DNA of 64,000 nucleotides from Sycon ciliatum (lineage: Eukaryota > Porifera > Calcarea > Leucosolenida > Sycettidae). Of the stretch, positions 10,975 to 20,785 are shown one piece after another. Position 1 is the stretch's first letter. The number at the start of each line of letters is the position of its first letter. A program made the position numbers and the translations under genes. The notes under the pieces are model-generated. The model worked only from the letters and a program-made list of their open reading frames with translations. It was not told where the DNA came from and did not search any database. The stretch is from positions 9,847,580 to 9,911,579 of the forward strand of contig NC_088646.1 of the NCBI RefSeq assembly GCF_964019385.1. The letters are read 5' to 3'.

Positions 10975-11030
10975 AGTCAATTTTTTCTTCAGACTTTTCC
11001 CGTTTGTCTCTTTCCCTCAAAACCAGTTAA

Positions 11031-11063
<33 letters not shown>

Positions 11064-11413
11064 CATTATTATAGACAACACCTCATGGCATGAGAAGAAA
11101 ATCAGCCAGTACGGGAGATGTGGGTGTTAACCAACCATGGTGAATAAAAGAAGAAAAGTAATGGTCAAGACGGAGAAGCATGGGAGGGACAGGTGATCGT
11201 GAATCTAGTGAGCAGATTTAAATGCGTCCAGGGTCTATGGTGCAAATCAAAACACATGCAGAATAGTATTATTATTATTATTATTTTGAGGGATTCCCCA
11301 AAGGCCGAAGCCTAAATCAAGGGGGTCTCCGAGAATAAATATACGTGTACAATAGGGTGCAATTCTTAAAAGGAAGAAAATATTAAGATAAAAAAAAGAT
11401 TAATGTGAAGAGG

Positions 11414-14400
11414 TTAAATAAGAAGTCTGAGTAGAAGCAAGCGAAAAGGGTACTGGTAAAGAAGGGGGGTAATCAGGAAGTGAGAACCTCGAGGATGGAA
11501 TCTATACCTGTGGAAATGGGACTTAACGTGCCGGCTAAATACACCACGGGTTTCAGATATCCTAATCTCGGTAGGCAGGGAGTTCCACGTGGTGATCATG
11601 GAATGTAGTAGAGTGGATCGGAAACAGGGACCAGTGTGAGTGGGCAGGAGGTAAAAGTGGGGACGTCGTGCACTCTTGGATAGAACTATGTTGAGATTAT
11701 TGAGGGTTTCCGGGTATTGGCGGGTGAAATGGTAAAACAGTTTGAGGCAATGTATATGCCGCCGCCACGCAAGACTTTCCCATTCAGCAGCTTCAAACAC
11801 GTTCTCCATGCCATGAGGAATGGGCACTTTCCGACGGTGTAAATACTGCCTGGCCACGCGTGCTTGCAATCGTTCCAAAGTGTCAATATTTCCTGCGGTC
11901 AGTTTGTTATTCCACAGAGGTGAAGCATACTCAATGGAGGGACGGACGTATCCTTTGTAGAGGCGGGCAATGAGAGCAGGGGTCAGATTGGATGACATGT
12001 AGGATAGCAGAACAACGCGACGACGAAAGTTGGAGGTGACACTATTGATGTGGGTCTGGAAAGACAGGCGGGGATCCAGGGTGATTCCTAGATGGCGGTG
12101 GGTAGTCGAGGGACATAGGTCTGCAGCATCCACACGCAGTGCTGGGGCAGGAGTCTGGGCGGGGTCAAGTTTGCCGAATACAACACGCACGGATTTAGCG
12201 GCATTAAACCTGCCACCAAATGTAGCAGCCCAGTCCATAACCGTGTTCACTGCTGACTGGAGCTGTTGAGGTGCTGCTGCTGGCGGTCGGGATAACCCCA
12301 GCGCAGTATCATCAGCATAGAGGTATGTTTCCGTCCTGTTGCCATCAGGGATTGATCTCGGGAGGGTACTAATGTACAGGAGAAATAGGATGGGGCCAAG
12401 GTGGGAACCTTGAGGAACTCCGCCGAGATAGGGGCGAGGGGGGAAAGGTCTTCGCCAACTTTGACCTGTAACTTGCGAGCTTCAAGGTAACCTGCAAACC
12501 AAGTAGTAGCCGTTGGGTTGCATAGTGGTTGTAGAAGGGCCAGAAGGGTAGAATGCGGGACGCGATCAAATGCCTTGGCAAAATCCAAGAAGACCACATC
12601 ATACTCCTGGCTGCTGTCCATGCTCTTGGCGGCGCTAGCCGTTAAATGTATCAGTTGGTCAACTGTGCTCCGACCGTGTACAAACCCGAACTGATCCGAA
12701 ACTATTACATCTTCATTCCTAAGGAACCTGCTAAAACGGCGCGCGACAATCGAATCAAGCACTTTGGCGACCGAGTTCAAGAGAGAAATAGGGCGGTAGT
12801 TCTGGGGTTCAGCTGTGGAACCTCTCTGCTTATATATTGGTACAACTTGCGCCGTTTTCCACGATGGTGGCAGGCGGCCTTGTGTTATACTTAAATTAAA
12901 GACTTTGCAGAGGGAGTGGGCAATGACACCAGCGGTCTCCTTCAGAATGCGGTTCGGGATGTCACCACCGGCAGCTTCATGGACAGGCAATCTCTTGAGA
13001 GTATCAAAGACGTCGTAGGCAGATATAACTGAGATATCGAAGGGGGATGTTGGCGTAGGTGGGGGAGTGCGGAATAGGTAGTTGTTGGGTGTGGGTGTTG
13101 GAGCATTGGTTTGAGAACACGTCAGCCAGCAAGTGCGCCTTGGAGGCGTCTGTGGTTACAACCTCGCCTCCAGACTCAAGGGATGGAATTGGTGCACGCG
13201 TTTTAGATATATTGGTGAGCTGTTTGGCTTGGCGCCACCACTGGTACGGACTTCGTTCTCTGTCAACCCGTGCGCTCATGTTCTCCAGGTAGATCGCTTT
13301 AGCACGTCGGACGGAGGCTTGATAGGCGTTGCGGGCAACTTTAAAGACAACCCAGTGGGTTGTTAAGTTTGTACGCTTGGCTAAACGGAAAAGGCGGTCT
13401 TTTTTCTTGCAAAGAGTGGCATGGAGGCCAGTGTACCATGGTGTATCTGTTCTTCGCTTTGTGGAAATAGTTCTCATAGGCACGTGTGACGAGATTGCCG
13501 TAGTAGTGCAGGAATGCCATCTATCCCATGCTTGCTCAACTGAGGACATACTACTGATGTCAGACGAAAGTGGAAGATTCCATATGTGGTCTCTGAGTGC
13601 ATCAAAATCGGTGTTTACGTAATCAGGAACGGCACGTGACTGACTGGGAGATGACTGGGCAAGGGAAGGCAAAGCAACTGTGAAGACAACGGGACAGTGA
13701 TCGGAAATGGAGGACAGCACTTGAATGTCACATACATGCTGTGGTGTGTTTGTGATGACAAAATCAAGGAGCGATGGACCCTGGCGGCCAGTGGCAGAAT
13801 ATCTAGTTGGGGTGTTGTGGACAAGTTGGATGAATCCAAACTGGTCTAATGCTTTGAGTAGAAGCTTGCCTTCTGCTGTAGACGGGTCTGTAGAGTTCCA
13901 TGTACGTAGTTTAGCGTTGAAGTCACCCACTAAGATTGTGGGCAAGTGTGGCTGGTTCTGTTCAAAGGAACGCCTGAAGGAAGTGAAAAATTGGTTGCGC
14001 TCGTCTACGGTACGATGTGGCGGGTGGTAGAAGACATGAAAGGCCATTGGAAGCTGTTGAGTGATGCTTACTTGAAGGCAGAGATGTTCTATGTCCGGGC
14101 CCTCCATTTGTGGCAGCCTAGTAATCCTGTGGGAAAAACTGGATTTGACATACACTGCTATACCTCCTCCTGTGCTGCCTAGTATGGCTGTCTTTCGGTC
14201 ACGTCTGAATACTACATAGTTAGGGATATTTACACTGTGGTCGGGGAGGGATAGAAAAAACCAAGTCTCAGTGAGAAAAAGAATATCTATAATTATCGTG
14301 ATATTTAATGAATAAGAAATGGTTTGCTCCCCACACCGGAGCTCGCGCTATTCCGCCGACTTTACTTGACACTTGATTTAATGAATGCTTCTAAAATAGA

Positions 14401-14450
14401 GAGTTTTCTAATTGCACTTTGGCAATTGAGGTGTGCAACTCGGAGCCCCG
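11414..14450 (-). pseudogene. LINE ORF2: endonuclease plus reverse transcriptase
   Basis: Endonuclease: LRVAHLNCQS near 14,440, DILFLTETW near 14,270, GDFNAKLRTWNS near 13,920, LLDFVITNTP and the ISDHCPVVF end motif near 13,700, so all hallmark catalytic blocks are present. RT: NYRPISLLNSVAKVLD, then FLDFAKAFDRVPHSTL (motif A), VPQGSHLGP (motif B), YADDTAL (catalytic Asp pair) and a C-terminal HLGITLDPRLSF/VRPSIEYASPLW domain ending at 11,414. Breaks: one around 14,290 in the endonuclease, one in a G5 run at 13,042-13,046 (restores YDVFDTLKRLPVHEAAGG), and one just before GGVPQGS near 12,430. A 62-bp insertion at 14,314-14,375 also cuts the endonuclease. Each lesion is small, so inactivation is recent. 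Confidence 0.85.
14314..14375 (-). mobile_element. 62-bp insertion with 11-bp target duplication in the LINE
   Basis: Sequence from AAGAAATGG to GACACTTG is flanked by perfect 11-bp direct repeats ATTTAATGAAT (14,303-14,313 and 14,376-14,386). Removing it and one repeat rejoins the endonuclease reading LNCQSAIRKLSILEAFIKY. The 62 bp match each arm of the element at 27,138-27,411. Its GCTCC...GGAGC hairpin recalls LINE 3' ends, so an extremely 5'-truncated target-primed insertion is plausible. Confidence 0.75.
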
Positions 14451-14457
14451 GAGGTTC

Positions 14458-15501
14458 CTATTGTTGCCGGTTTGAGCTCCCATGTGCACCAGCTCTTGGG
14501 TGTAGTTGTGCTGCTTTGCTTCGTGTTGTTGCCAGCGGGTCAATGTTGTGTGCTCGCATATACTCTTCTGCAAGGACCTGCGAATGAAGGATTACTCTGG
14601 GCGAATCCTTCGTCGCAACAACTTCGATGTGAGTGGTGCGCAGATAGCAGATCTTTCCGGCCTTTCTCATTGCCTGGAAAGCTGGTCGCAGCTTCTGTTG
14701 AAATTGGCGTTCCTCCCTGGTCAGATTTTCAGAAAAGTACACCTTTTCCCTGGTCTCGTTGGTTGTCCGGAGTCTGCTCCGTAGCTGGAGCATGCGCTTG
14801 CAGGCATCTGGCGTTGCAGTGCGGACCAGGATGGGACGCGGTTTGAGTGGCGGTTGTTGTACTGACGTACGCGTGACACCAAGTCGCTGTGCAGCAACAA
14901 TGTCAGTTTGTTGCAGTGGGAAGCCTAGTGTGTCCCGTACAAGGGTCACAACTGCGTCTATGGTTGCCGTACCCGTATCGTTTGAACTGGAGGCCAGCTC
15001 TTGTTCCCCTTCCCCAAGGCCCTGGATGATGAAGGAGGTTGCCGTTTCTCGCTTGGCCTTGTCTACCGTGTCAAGGAGGCTTTCTACCATGGGATCAACG
15101 GCTTGCAATTTGGTGTCAATGTGATCGACTCTACTTAACAGGGTAGCTGTTCTGACTTCAAATTCATCTCTGATTTGATTTTCGAATTGGCTCACTCTTG
15201 CCTCCAAATCCTTGCATGCTTGTTTTATTTCTGTCGTCTGGGCAATGATTGTAGCCATTCGCTCATCTAGAAGCTCCGACATTGTGGAACGGAATTCACT
15301 CACTAGCACTTCTATCGACACAATGCCATCCAGTGACTCACCCTCATCATTGTTGGCTGCAGGAGGGTTCATACCGTCTGATAGTCGGGATCCTGACTGT
15401 CGGCTCTCTCCAGGCAAACTACAGGGTTTAGATTTCGTGCTTGGCCTGGTAGAGGAACCTTTGGCTCTGCTCGATAAGCTAGTTCTATGAACTTGAGACA
15501 T
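14458..15501 (-). CDS. LINE ORF1 protein
   Basis: About 347 codons from ATG at 15,501 (an in-frame ATG lies further up at 15,537) to the stop at 14,458. It begins with a Ser/Arg/Pro-rich stretch, then a helical coiled-coil-like region (residues ~60-150: MSELLDERMATIIAQ, heptad-like), then a domain with TSFIIQGLGEGEQ, DIVAAQRLGV and KPRPILVRTATPDACK, like the RRM-type/CTD nucleic-acid-binding part of L1-like ORF1 proteins (FSENLTREER follows). The role is RNA binding and particle formation in the cytoplasm. The frame is uninterrupted, unlike ORF2. Confidence 0.7.
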   Translation of the reverse strand: MSQVHRTSLSSRAKGSSTRPSTKSKPCSLPGESRQSGSRLSDGMNPPAANNDEGESLDGIVSIEVLVSEFRSTMSELLDERMATIIAQTTEIKQACKDLEARVSQFENQIRDEFEVRTATLLSRVDHIDTKLQAVDPMVESLLDTVDKAKRETATSFIIQGLGEGEQELASSSNDTGTATIDAVVTLVRDTLGFPLQQTDIVAAQRLGVTRTSVQQPPLKPRPILVRTATPDACKRMLQLRSRLRTTNETREKVYFSENLTREERQFQQKLRPAFQAMRKAGKICYLRTTHIEVVATKDSPRVILHSQVLAEEYMRAHNIDPLATTRSKAAQLHPRAGAHGSSNRQQ

Positions 15502-16154
15502 GGTTTCATTAATGCAGTTAGAACTGATCTTCAACACGGGTACTGAAGCTAAAATCCTTTCTACAGGCGGAGCCCAAAAATTGCCAACCGCACTTCAAAA
15601 CGTACAAGAAAAAGTATGGCTGGGGTGTGTCCCCAGCAACCGTAGTGATAGTGTTCATCCATGGGGAAATGTAGCAAACGCCTCAACCATTCCAAATTCA
15701 TCCATAAAAGGCATTTCTGAACGCATTTTGTCCATAATATGAATGTTTTGTCCTCATTTTCTTCAGAATATTTGAATTATTTGCTGGCTTCATTCCAATA
15801 TTCCCTTTGTTGCTCAATATGCCATATATGAACTGTCTCACAAAATATGCGGAAATATGCGCAAGCATATTTGGTCGAGGCCTACCCTGGATGTACCAAC
15901 GTTTCTGCTTAAAAAAGCGCATTTCCAGGTTCAAAATACCGGTCAGGAAGTTCCTTGATGCCATTGTGCTGATCTTTGCTTTATTTCTGCTCATATACTT
16001 AGAATTTAATCGGAAGAAAATGACCTGGAAATTTCAGCTGCGTTCTGTGATTAGGAATTGACAAAGCATGGCCTTTGGGTGCTATTGGTTGATCTGTTAC
16101 ACATGGTGCATGGTGCATAGTGCATTTCAGGCATGTTCTTTCCTTTTTGTCCAG

Positions 16155-16328
16155 GCAGCGTGGGCATTCAAATACCAGGGTGACAGTACAGAAGAGCGCC
16201 AGTTACCCACGCTCTTTCAGTCTTCCGGGCAAGGAGCTGTCGGCAGGGAGATTCCGATAAGAGAGAACGGCACGGGGATACATTTTGATGCCAACCTGTT
16301 GCCTTACATCCTGTGCACCATTGCAAAG
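16155..16328 (+). CDS. Isolated candidate exon, unassigned
   Basis: Exactly 174 nt (58 codons, phase 0 at both ends) between a pyrimidine-rich TTTTTGTCCAG acceptor and an AAAG|GTACTT donor. The translation AAWAFKYQGDSTEERQLPTL... to LLPYILCTIAK has ordinary globular-protein composition. No flanking exon of the same gene was recognised on the plus strand, and repeats lie on both sides. It may be an orphaned exon of a broken gene or part of a long gene with distant exons. Confidence 0.4.
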
Positions 16329-16695
16329 GTACTTTGGGTGGGGAAAATCAGCAAAAACTCTTTTTCCCCATCGATTCTGTGTAAACAGGCACATGGGAAA
16401 ATCGGCATTTCTATTGTACATAGCAAGATTGGGTGCCGTAGATTCGTAGAACACATAGGCTGGAAAATGCATACATTTTCGAGCAATACAGGCTACCGTA
16501 AAACGGCCAATTTTAGCGCCGGCGATATTCAGTTGGCAATTTTAGCGAAATGAGTGTTTTCGCTAAAGTTTTGCCGCACCAACCGACATGTACAGTATGT
16601 ACAGTACAGTACTTGGAGTCATTTTTTAACAACTCTGAAACTCGGATCACTAAATTATTTCACCGCGAATTGGTCCAGATTCAGAATATGCTGAC
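16329..16695. other. Gene-free stretch
   Basis: No exon is seen. From about 16,497, ACCGTAAAACGGCCAATTTTAGC is followed by several copies of TTTTAGCG/CGCTAAAG in both orientations, probably the left part of a damaged inverted-repeat element. Confidence 0.35.
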
Positions 16696-17180
16696 AATGG
16701 ACCTTATGCCATTTGTACAGATCCACGAAATCCCGTAGAATCCCGTAGACCCGGTAGGGTGTTCATTGTGTGCTATGCATGCGCATTTGACCGTTTTAGC
16801 GTCATAATTCAATGACTAGCAATCGCTTTCCAACTTCTTTACTTTAGTTAGAACTAATGACTAGCTAGATCTTTGTCAGAAAAAGGTTTTCGTATGAAAT
16901 GCCTTCAGGCCCCGTTTCTTAGTGGAAATAGCAGAAAACACAATAGGGTCCTGCACATTCAACACCCTACGGGGTCATGTCACTTCTCTGCGGTTGACGT
17001 CACAGTATAAGAATTAGCAGAGAAGTAGTGTTCTCTGTCCACCCGGGAACGGGTACGAGGGAGCACGGTGTGGGATAAAAGGAGGTGACGAGTGCAGGGT
17101 CGGCCTCTTTTGTCTTTGTGCGGAGAGTTGAGTGAGAGTTTGTGAATTATTTAATTTGAAAGTTTTGGTTTGTGAAAAGA

Positions 17181-18014
17181 ATGTCGAGAAGTGTGTCGCC
17201 GAGTGGTAGTGGTAGTGAGAGTGAAGGGTATGTTGAGGAGAGTAGGAGGATGAGAGAGATGGCTGCGAGATTGGAGACGTTGGAGAGGAAGTTGGAGAAG
17301 TCTAGTCGTAAGAGGAAAAGAGAGGATAGGAGTGACAGTGAGAGTGAGAGTGAGTCAGAGAGGAGCAGGAGAAGTGGCAGGAGTAGAAGTAGCAAGAGGA
17401 GAAACAGCAAGAAGAGCAAGAGGAGCAAGGAAAGTAAGCAGGTGAAGAGGGAGAGACAGGACGAGAGGATGGCGGCGGCAAGAAAGAGAAGTTGGAAGGC
17501 CAAGGCTCACGAGGAGCAGTTCTGCGTGATAAGTAAGGCGTTGGAGCCTCTAGCCAAGGCAAGGCAGAAGGCGGAGCGTCGAGGCGAGAAGGACATCGCC
17601 AGAAACATAGAGGAAGGTGAGAGCGTCCTCCAGCGGCGAGTCAAGTTATTGCTGTTTGCGGACGCCGAAGGGTGGTCGGCCGCAAACATTTATGATGGTA
17701 AAATGGAGTGCGGGTCCGATACGGACGATGAGCGGAGGATGAGGAGGGCCAGGGCGGAGGCCAAGGAGGGGAAGAGGAGCAGTGGCAAGCCCTTTCCAGG
17801 AGGCCGCCCAGCCGGGGTCGGGCTTGGAGCGGCTGCTCGAGCTCAGACCATGCCGGCCGCACCGAAGCCACCCGGATTCGGCGCCCCGTTCAAGGAGCTG
17901 GCCTGTTGGCGGTGCGGAGGGAAGGGGCACGTGCAGAGGGACTGCACGCAGCCTGCCCCAGGCCCAGCACCTGCCAGGTCATTCCCGATGCAACAGCAAC
18001 AGCAGCCACGATGA
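17181..18014 (+). CDS. Gag-like protein with CCHC zinc knuckle
   Basis: 277 codons from ATG at 17,181. The first 110 residues are an acidic start followed by a long Ser/Arg/Lys-rich stretch containing a coiled-coil-like segment (MAARLETLERKLEK). The centre (130-180) is helical. The C terminus has a perfect C-x2-C-x4-H-x4-C zinc knuckle (CWRCGGKGHVQRDC, residues ~241-254) and ends in a Gln run. A zinc knuckle in this position is typical of gag nucleocapsid. The RT frame follows in another phase immediately downstream. Confidence 0.75.
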   Translation: MSRSVSPSGSGSESEGYVEESRRMREMAARLETLERKLEKSSRKRKREDRSDSESESESERSRRSGRSRSSKRRNSKKSKRSKESKQVKRERQDERMAAARKRSWKAKAHEEQFCVISKALEPLAKARQKAERRGEKDIARNIEEGESVLQRRVKLLLFADAEGWSAANIYDGKMECGSDTDDERRMRRARAEAKEGKRSSGKPFPGGRPAGVGLGAAARAQTMPAAPKPPGFGAPFKELACWRCGGKGHVQRDCTQPAPGPAPARSFPMQQQQQPR

Positions 18015-19257
18015 ACAAGATAAGTTTGATGTGCATGTTGATGATGATGATGAGGATGAGGATGATGAAAAGAGTGTTCAAACTTATTCAGATGTTGTGG
18101 TTGAAAGCGGATATGGTGCGGAAGGGGAAGGGGAAGGGGAAATCTGGGCAGAGGGTGAAACTGTGATGCATGGGAGATTGAAGCGGTGCATACCGTTTTG
18201 GAGGGAGATGGGGGCTTCATCTTGGATTATTAGTATTTTGGAGGTCGGTTATGCGTTGCCGTTTGTGACAGACCCTCCGTCTGGTTTTTTAAGGAATCAG
18301 AAAAGCTGTTGGAAGCATGTACAATTTGTTGATGAGGCAGTGAAGGGGCTGGTAGACTGCGGGAGTGCGATGAAAGTAAACGAATCTGAGTTAAATTGTG
18401 TTAGCCCGCTGGGAGTGGTGGAAGGTGCTAGGAAGCTGAGACTGATTTTAGACTTGAGGCAAGTGAATGAATGTTTGGCAAAATTCAGGTTTAAATTGGA
18501 TGATATCAGGATGGCAGTGAAGCTTTTTCAGAAAGACGACTTTGTTGTAACATTCGATTTGAAGAGTGGTTATCACCATGTTGATATGGCAAGGGACCAT
18601 TGGAAATATTTGGGTTTCTCATGGGGAGGTGAATTTTATTGTTTCAAGTCATTGCCGTTTGGGCTCTCCACTGCTCCGTATCTTTTTAACAAACTGGTCC
18701 GTGTGATGGTTCGTTCCTGGAGGGCTCAGGGCATTAAGTGCATGATGTTCTTTGACGATGGCTCTGCAGGAGCGGGCACTGTGGAAGAGACAGTGAGGGT
18801 AGCAGGTGTGCTCACGGAAACGTTGGAAAGAGCGGGTTGGAAGGTCAATGTGGAGAAATCGTGTCTTGTGCCTTCTCAGAAGCCTACCATTCTGGGTTTT
18901 GTGTTGGACCTGGTTCACGGGAGAGTAAGCGTGGCGGAGGCAAGAGTTCTGAGGTTTTTGGAGCATTTGAGGGTTTTGCATAGCAAGAGGAGACCGAATG
19001 CCAAAGAGTGTGCTAGGCTGGCTGGGTTCATCATTTCAATGTCTTTCGCCATTGGGCCAGTTGCAAGGTTGAGAACCAGGGCATTGTATGACATGATTCT
19101 CAGGAGGAAAGGCTGGTTTCATAGACAGGAGTGGTCTGATGAGGCTTATGCAGAAGTGAGCTTCTGGTGGTATTGTTTCAATGAGTTTCATGGAAGATTG
19201 GTTGTGGGTGATCCCAAGATAACAGCAGTTGTAGACCGTCACGTGGTCAGATGCTAG
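18001..19257 (+). CDS. Reverse transcriptase (DIRS/Ngaro type)
   Basis: The frame overlaps the end of gag, so translation start may need frameshifting or reinitiation. The N-terminal part is Asp/Glu-rich. RT blocks: KLRLILDLRQVNECL, VVTFDLKSGYHHVDM (motif A Asp), LPFGLSTAPYLFNKL (motif B), MMFFDDGSAG (FDDG catalytic pair, the form usual in DIRS-like RTs) and PTILGFVLDL. The frame ends prematurely: a one-base shift near 19,240 separates it from RNase H, which in intact elements is fused to RT. Confidence 0.85.
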   Translation, partial: SSHDEQDKFDVHVDDDDEDEDDEKSVQTYSDVVVESGYGAEGEGEGEIWAEGETVMHGRLKRCIPFWREMGASSWIISILEVGYALPFVTDPPSGFLRNQKSCWKHVQFVDEAVKGLVDCGSAMKVNESELNCVSPLGVVEGARKLRLILDLRQVNECLAKFRFKLDDIRMAVKLFQKDDFVVTFDLKSGYHHVDMARDHWKYLGFSWGGEFYCFKSLPFGLSTAPYLFNKLVRVMVRSWRAQGIKCMMFFDDGSAGAGTVEETVRVAGVLTETLERAGWKVNVEKSCLVPSQKPTILGFVLDLVHGRVSVAEARVLRFLEHLRVLHSKRRPNAKECARLAGFIISMSFAIGPVARLRTRALYDMILRRKGWFHRQEWSDEAYAEVSFWWYCFNEFHGRLVVGDPKITAVVDRHVVRC

Positions 19258-19849
19258 CGATGTAGCCTGGGGAGGTTTTGCGGTGTCCTGCGGGGAAACG
19301 ATTGCAAGAGGGAATTGGCCAGAAGAGGTGTTAGAGGCTCAGAAGAGTTCTACGTGGAGGGAATTGAGGGCTACCGAGTTGGTGCTGCAATCGGTGGTCC
19401 AAGAATTGGCAGGCAAGGAATGTAGGCACCGGACGGATAATCCGGCGGCAGCTCGTATTCTGCAGGTGGGCAGCAAAGTTCCAGAACTGCAGGAGATTGC
19501 ATGTCGGATTTTCAGGTTTTGCAGGCAAAATTGCATTCGACTTGTGCCAGAATGGGTTCCAAGGGAGGAGAATGTTCTGGCAGATTTTTTATCCAAGGTA
19601 GTGGATACTGATGACTGGAAATTGTCGTCTGAGGTATTCGACGAGATAAACGGTTTGTGGGGCCCGCACACTGTTGACTGCTTTGCCAGTGCAGAGTCGG
19701 CACAGTTGCCTCGTTTCTGCTCACGTTGGTGGAATCCAGGATGTTTGGCCGTGGATGCTTTCACGATGTGCTGGGAAGGGGAGAACTTATGGTTGTGCCC
19801 CCCCCCCCCATTTACCTTATTGGAGACGTTATTAGCAGAATTTCAGTGA
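19241..19849 (+). pseudogene. RNase H domain, shifted out of the RT frame
   Basis: It starts with TWSDASDVAWGGFAVS (first catalytic Asp), followed by TWRELRATELVL (Glu), HRTDNPAAARIL (Asp) and VPREENVLADFLSKVVD, the standard RNase H order in DIRS/Ngaro and Ty3-like elements. A C-terminal extension (GPHTVDCFASAESAQL...WWNPG) is the segment seen after RNase H in Ngaro/DIRS proteins. A C-run at 19,798-19,809 sits near the end. It would degrade RNA in the RNA-DNA hybrid. Confidence 0.8.
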
Positions 19850-20022
19850 TTGTCAGTCATGGGACATTGGTTGTCCCAAAATGGACATCTGCATGGTGGT
19901 GGCCATACTTATTCAAAGGTACTGAAAGCTCCACGTTGGTGAGGAGTTTTATTTTCCTGCCTAGAATATCAGGTCTGTTTGACAGTGGCTCTTGCCAATG
20001 GAATTGGTTTGATGGGAAGGTG

Positions 20023-20606
20023 CCAAGGTGTGAAGTCATGGCAATCAGGTTCTGTAGTATCATGGGCTGTCGGTGCTGTGAGACAGAATGTCGGGAATGA
20101 TATTGAACTTAAAGACAAGGTGTCTGCAGATGGTTCTGTGTTTTGCTGTGTGTTGGTTGTTGATTGGCTGCAGATTCTAGAGGCTAGTTCTGCAAGACGC
20201 ACATGGTGCATAGCCTGAGGCAGGCTGGACGGTCCTGGGGGCTGTGCTGGTGGATCCAGCGCCAAGGAGCTGCCAACATACCAACAGAGGGAAGTCTGGT
20301 TTGGTACTTGCCTTGTATTATTATTAGCTGTGTTTTGCATGTTCCAAGGTGTGAAGTCATGGCAACCAGGTCCAGTAGTATCATGGGGTGTCAGCGCGGT
20401 GGGACATGATGTCTAGGTATCTGCAGAAGGTTCTGTGTTCTGCTATGTGTTGTTGATTGGCTGCAGAATCTAGAGGCTAGTTCTGTAAGACGCACAGGGT
20501 GCATAGCCTGAGGCAGGCTGGAGGGTCCGGAGGGAATGTGTAGGTGGATCTTGCACCATGGAGCTGTCAACATATCAACACAGGGAAGTCTTGTTTTGGT
20601 TCTTGC

Positions 20607-20625
<19 letters not shown>
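20023..20625 (+). repeat. Two tandem ~321-bp copies inside the retroelement
   Basis: Copy A starts at 20,023 and copy B at 20,344, both with CCAAGGTGTGAAGTCATGGC. Further matches include GATTGGCTGCAGA, TCTAGAGGCTAGTTCTG and GCATAGCCTGAGGCAGGCTG. They are diverged and B ends at an ATT microsatellite. They lie in the non-coding gap between RNase H and recombinase, where DIRS/Ngaro elements often carry replication-related repeats. Confidence 0.7.
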
Positions 20626-20637
<12 letters not shown>

Positions 20638-20785
20638 TGTTAGCTGTATTTTTTGGCAGGTCATGTGGTTGTGTATGGCTGGTGCATGTTAGCCATTATT
20701 ATGTAACATGGCATAGGAGGAGGCTTGTAGCTGGAGCACAAGCTTGTGCGGTCTGAATAACGAGGCTTATATTGTGGTTCTTTCC

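Larger units (their letters stand above)
10241..11029 (+). repeat. Three tandem copies of a tRNA-derived SINE unit
   Basis: A 281-bp unit begins at 10,241, 10,522 and 10,803. The first two copies are full length and the third stops at the shared ...AACCAGTTAAT point and runs into an ATT repeat. ATT repeats flank the array on both sides. I saw no differences between the copies, so the triplication is very recent (or an assembly effect). Each copy holds a cloverleaf-capable tRNA-like core with A and B boxes and a T6 Pol III stop. The 94-codon open frames over each unit are by-products of the tRNA-like core. Confidence 0.85.
11270..15540 (-). mobile_element. Near full-length non-LTR retrotransposon (two ORFs)
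   Basis: Read on the minus strand, it has ORF1 (coiled coil plus nucleic-acid-binding domain), ORF2 (AP-type endonuclease then reverse transcriptase) and an (AAT)n tail at 11,270-11,285. The order, the endonuclease type and the RT motifs place it among LINEs of the CR1/L2/Jockey kind. ORF2 carries only three frame breaks plus one 62-bp insertion, so the copy is young but dead. It is inserted inside the hAT element at 10,017-15,884. The 5' boundary is uncertain. Confidence 0.85.
10017..15884. mobile_element. hAT-type element expanded by nested insertions
   Basis: Perfect 21-bp terminal inverted repeats (TAGGCCTCGACCAAATATGC...) lie at 10,017-10,037 and 15,864-15,884. They are flanked by perfect 8-bp direct repeats CCCTGGAT (10,009-10,016 and 15,885-15,892 by the TIR boundary). 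Just inside both ends, AT-rich sequence repeats ATATGCC/CATATT motifs. No hAT transposase is seen; the bulk of the 5.9 kb is a tandem SINE array plus a LINE. The original element was probably a non-autonomous copy well under 1 kb. Its ends resemble those of the hAT MITE at 39,891. Confidence 0.8.

Noticed and set aside
10191..11130. Three open frames of 94-124 codons over the SINE array
   Set aside because: They are translations of the tRNA-like core (IAQWLEHRWLQAKVPGSSPG is the usual by-product of such sequences) and end in a microsatellite-coded Ile run.
17147..17562. Leu/Ser-rich minus-strand frames
   Set aside because: Shadow of the Ser/Arg-rich gag gene on the other strand.
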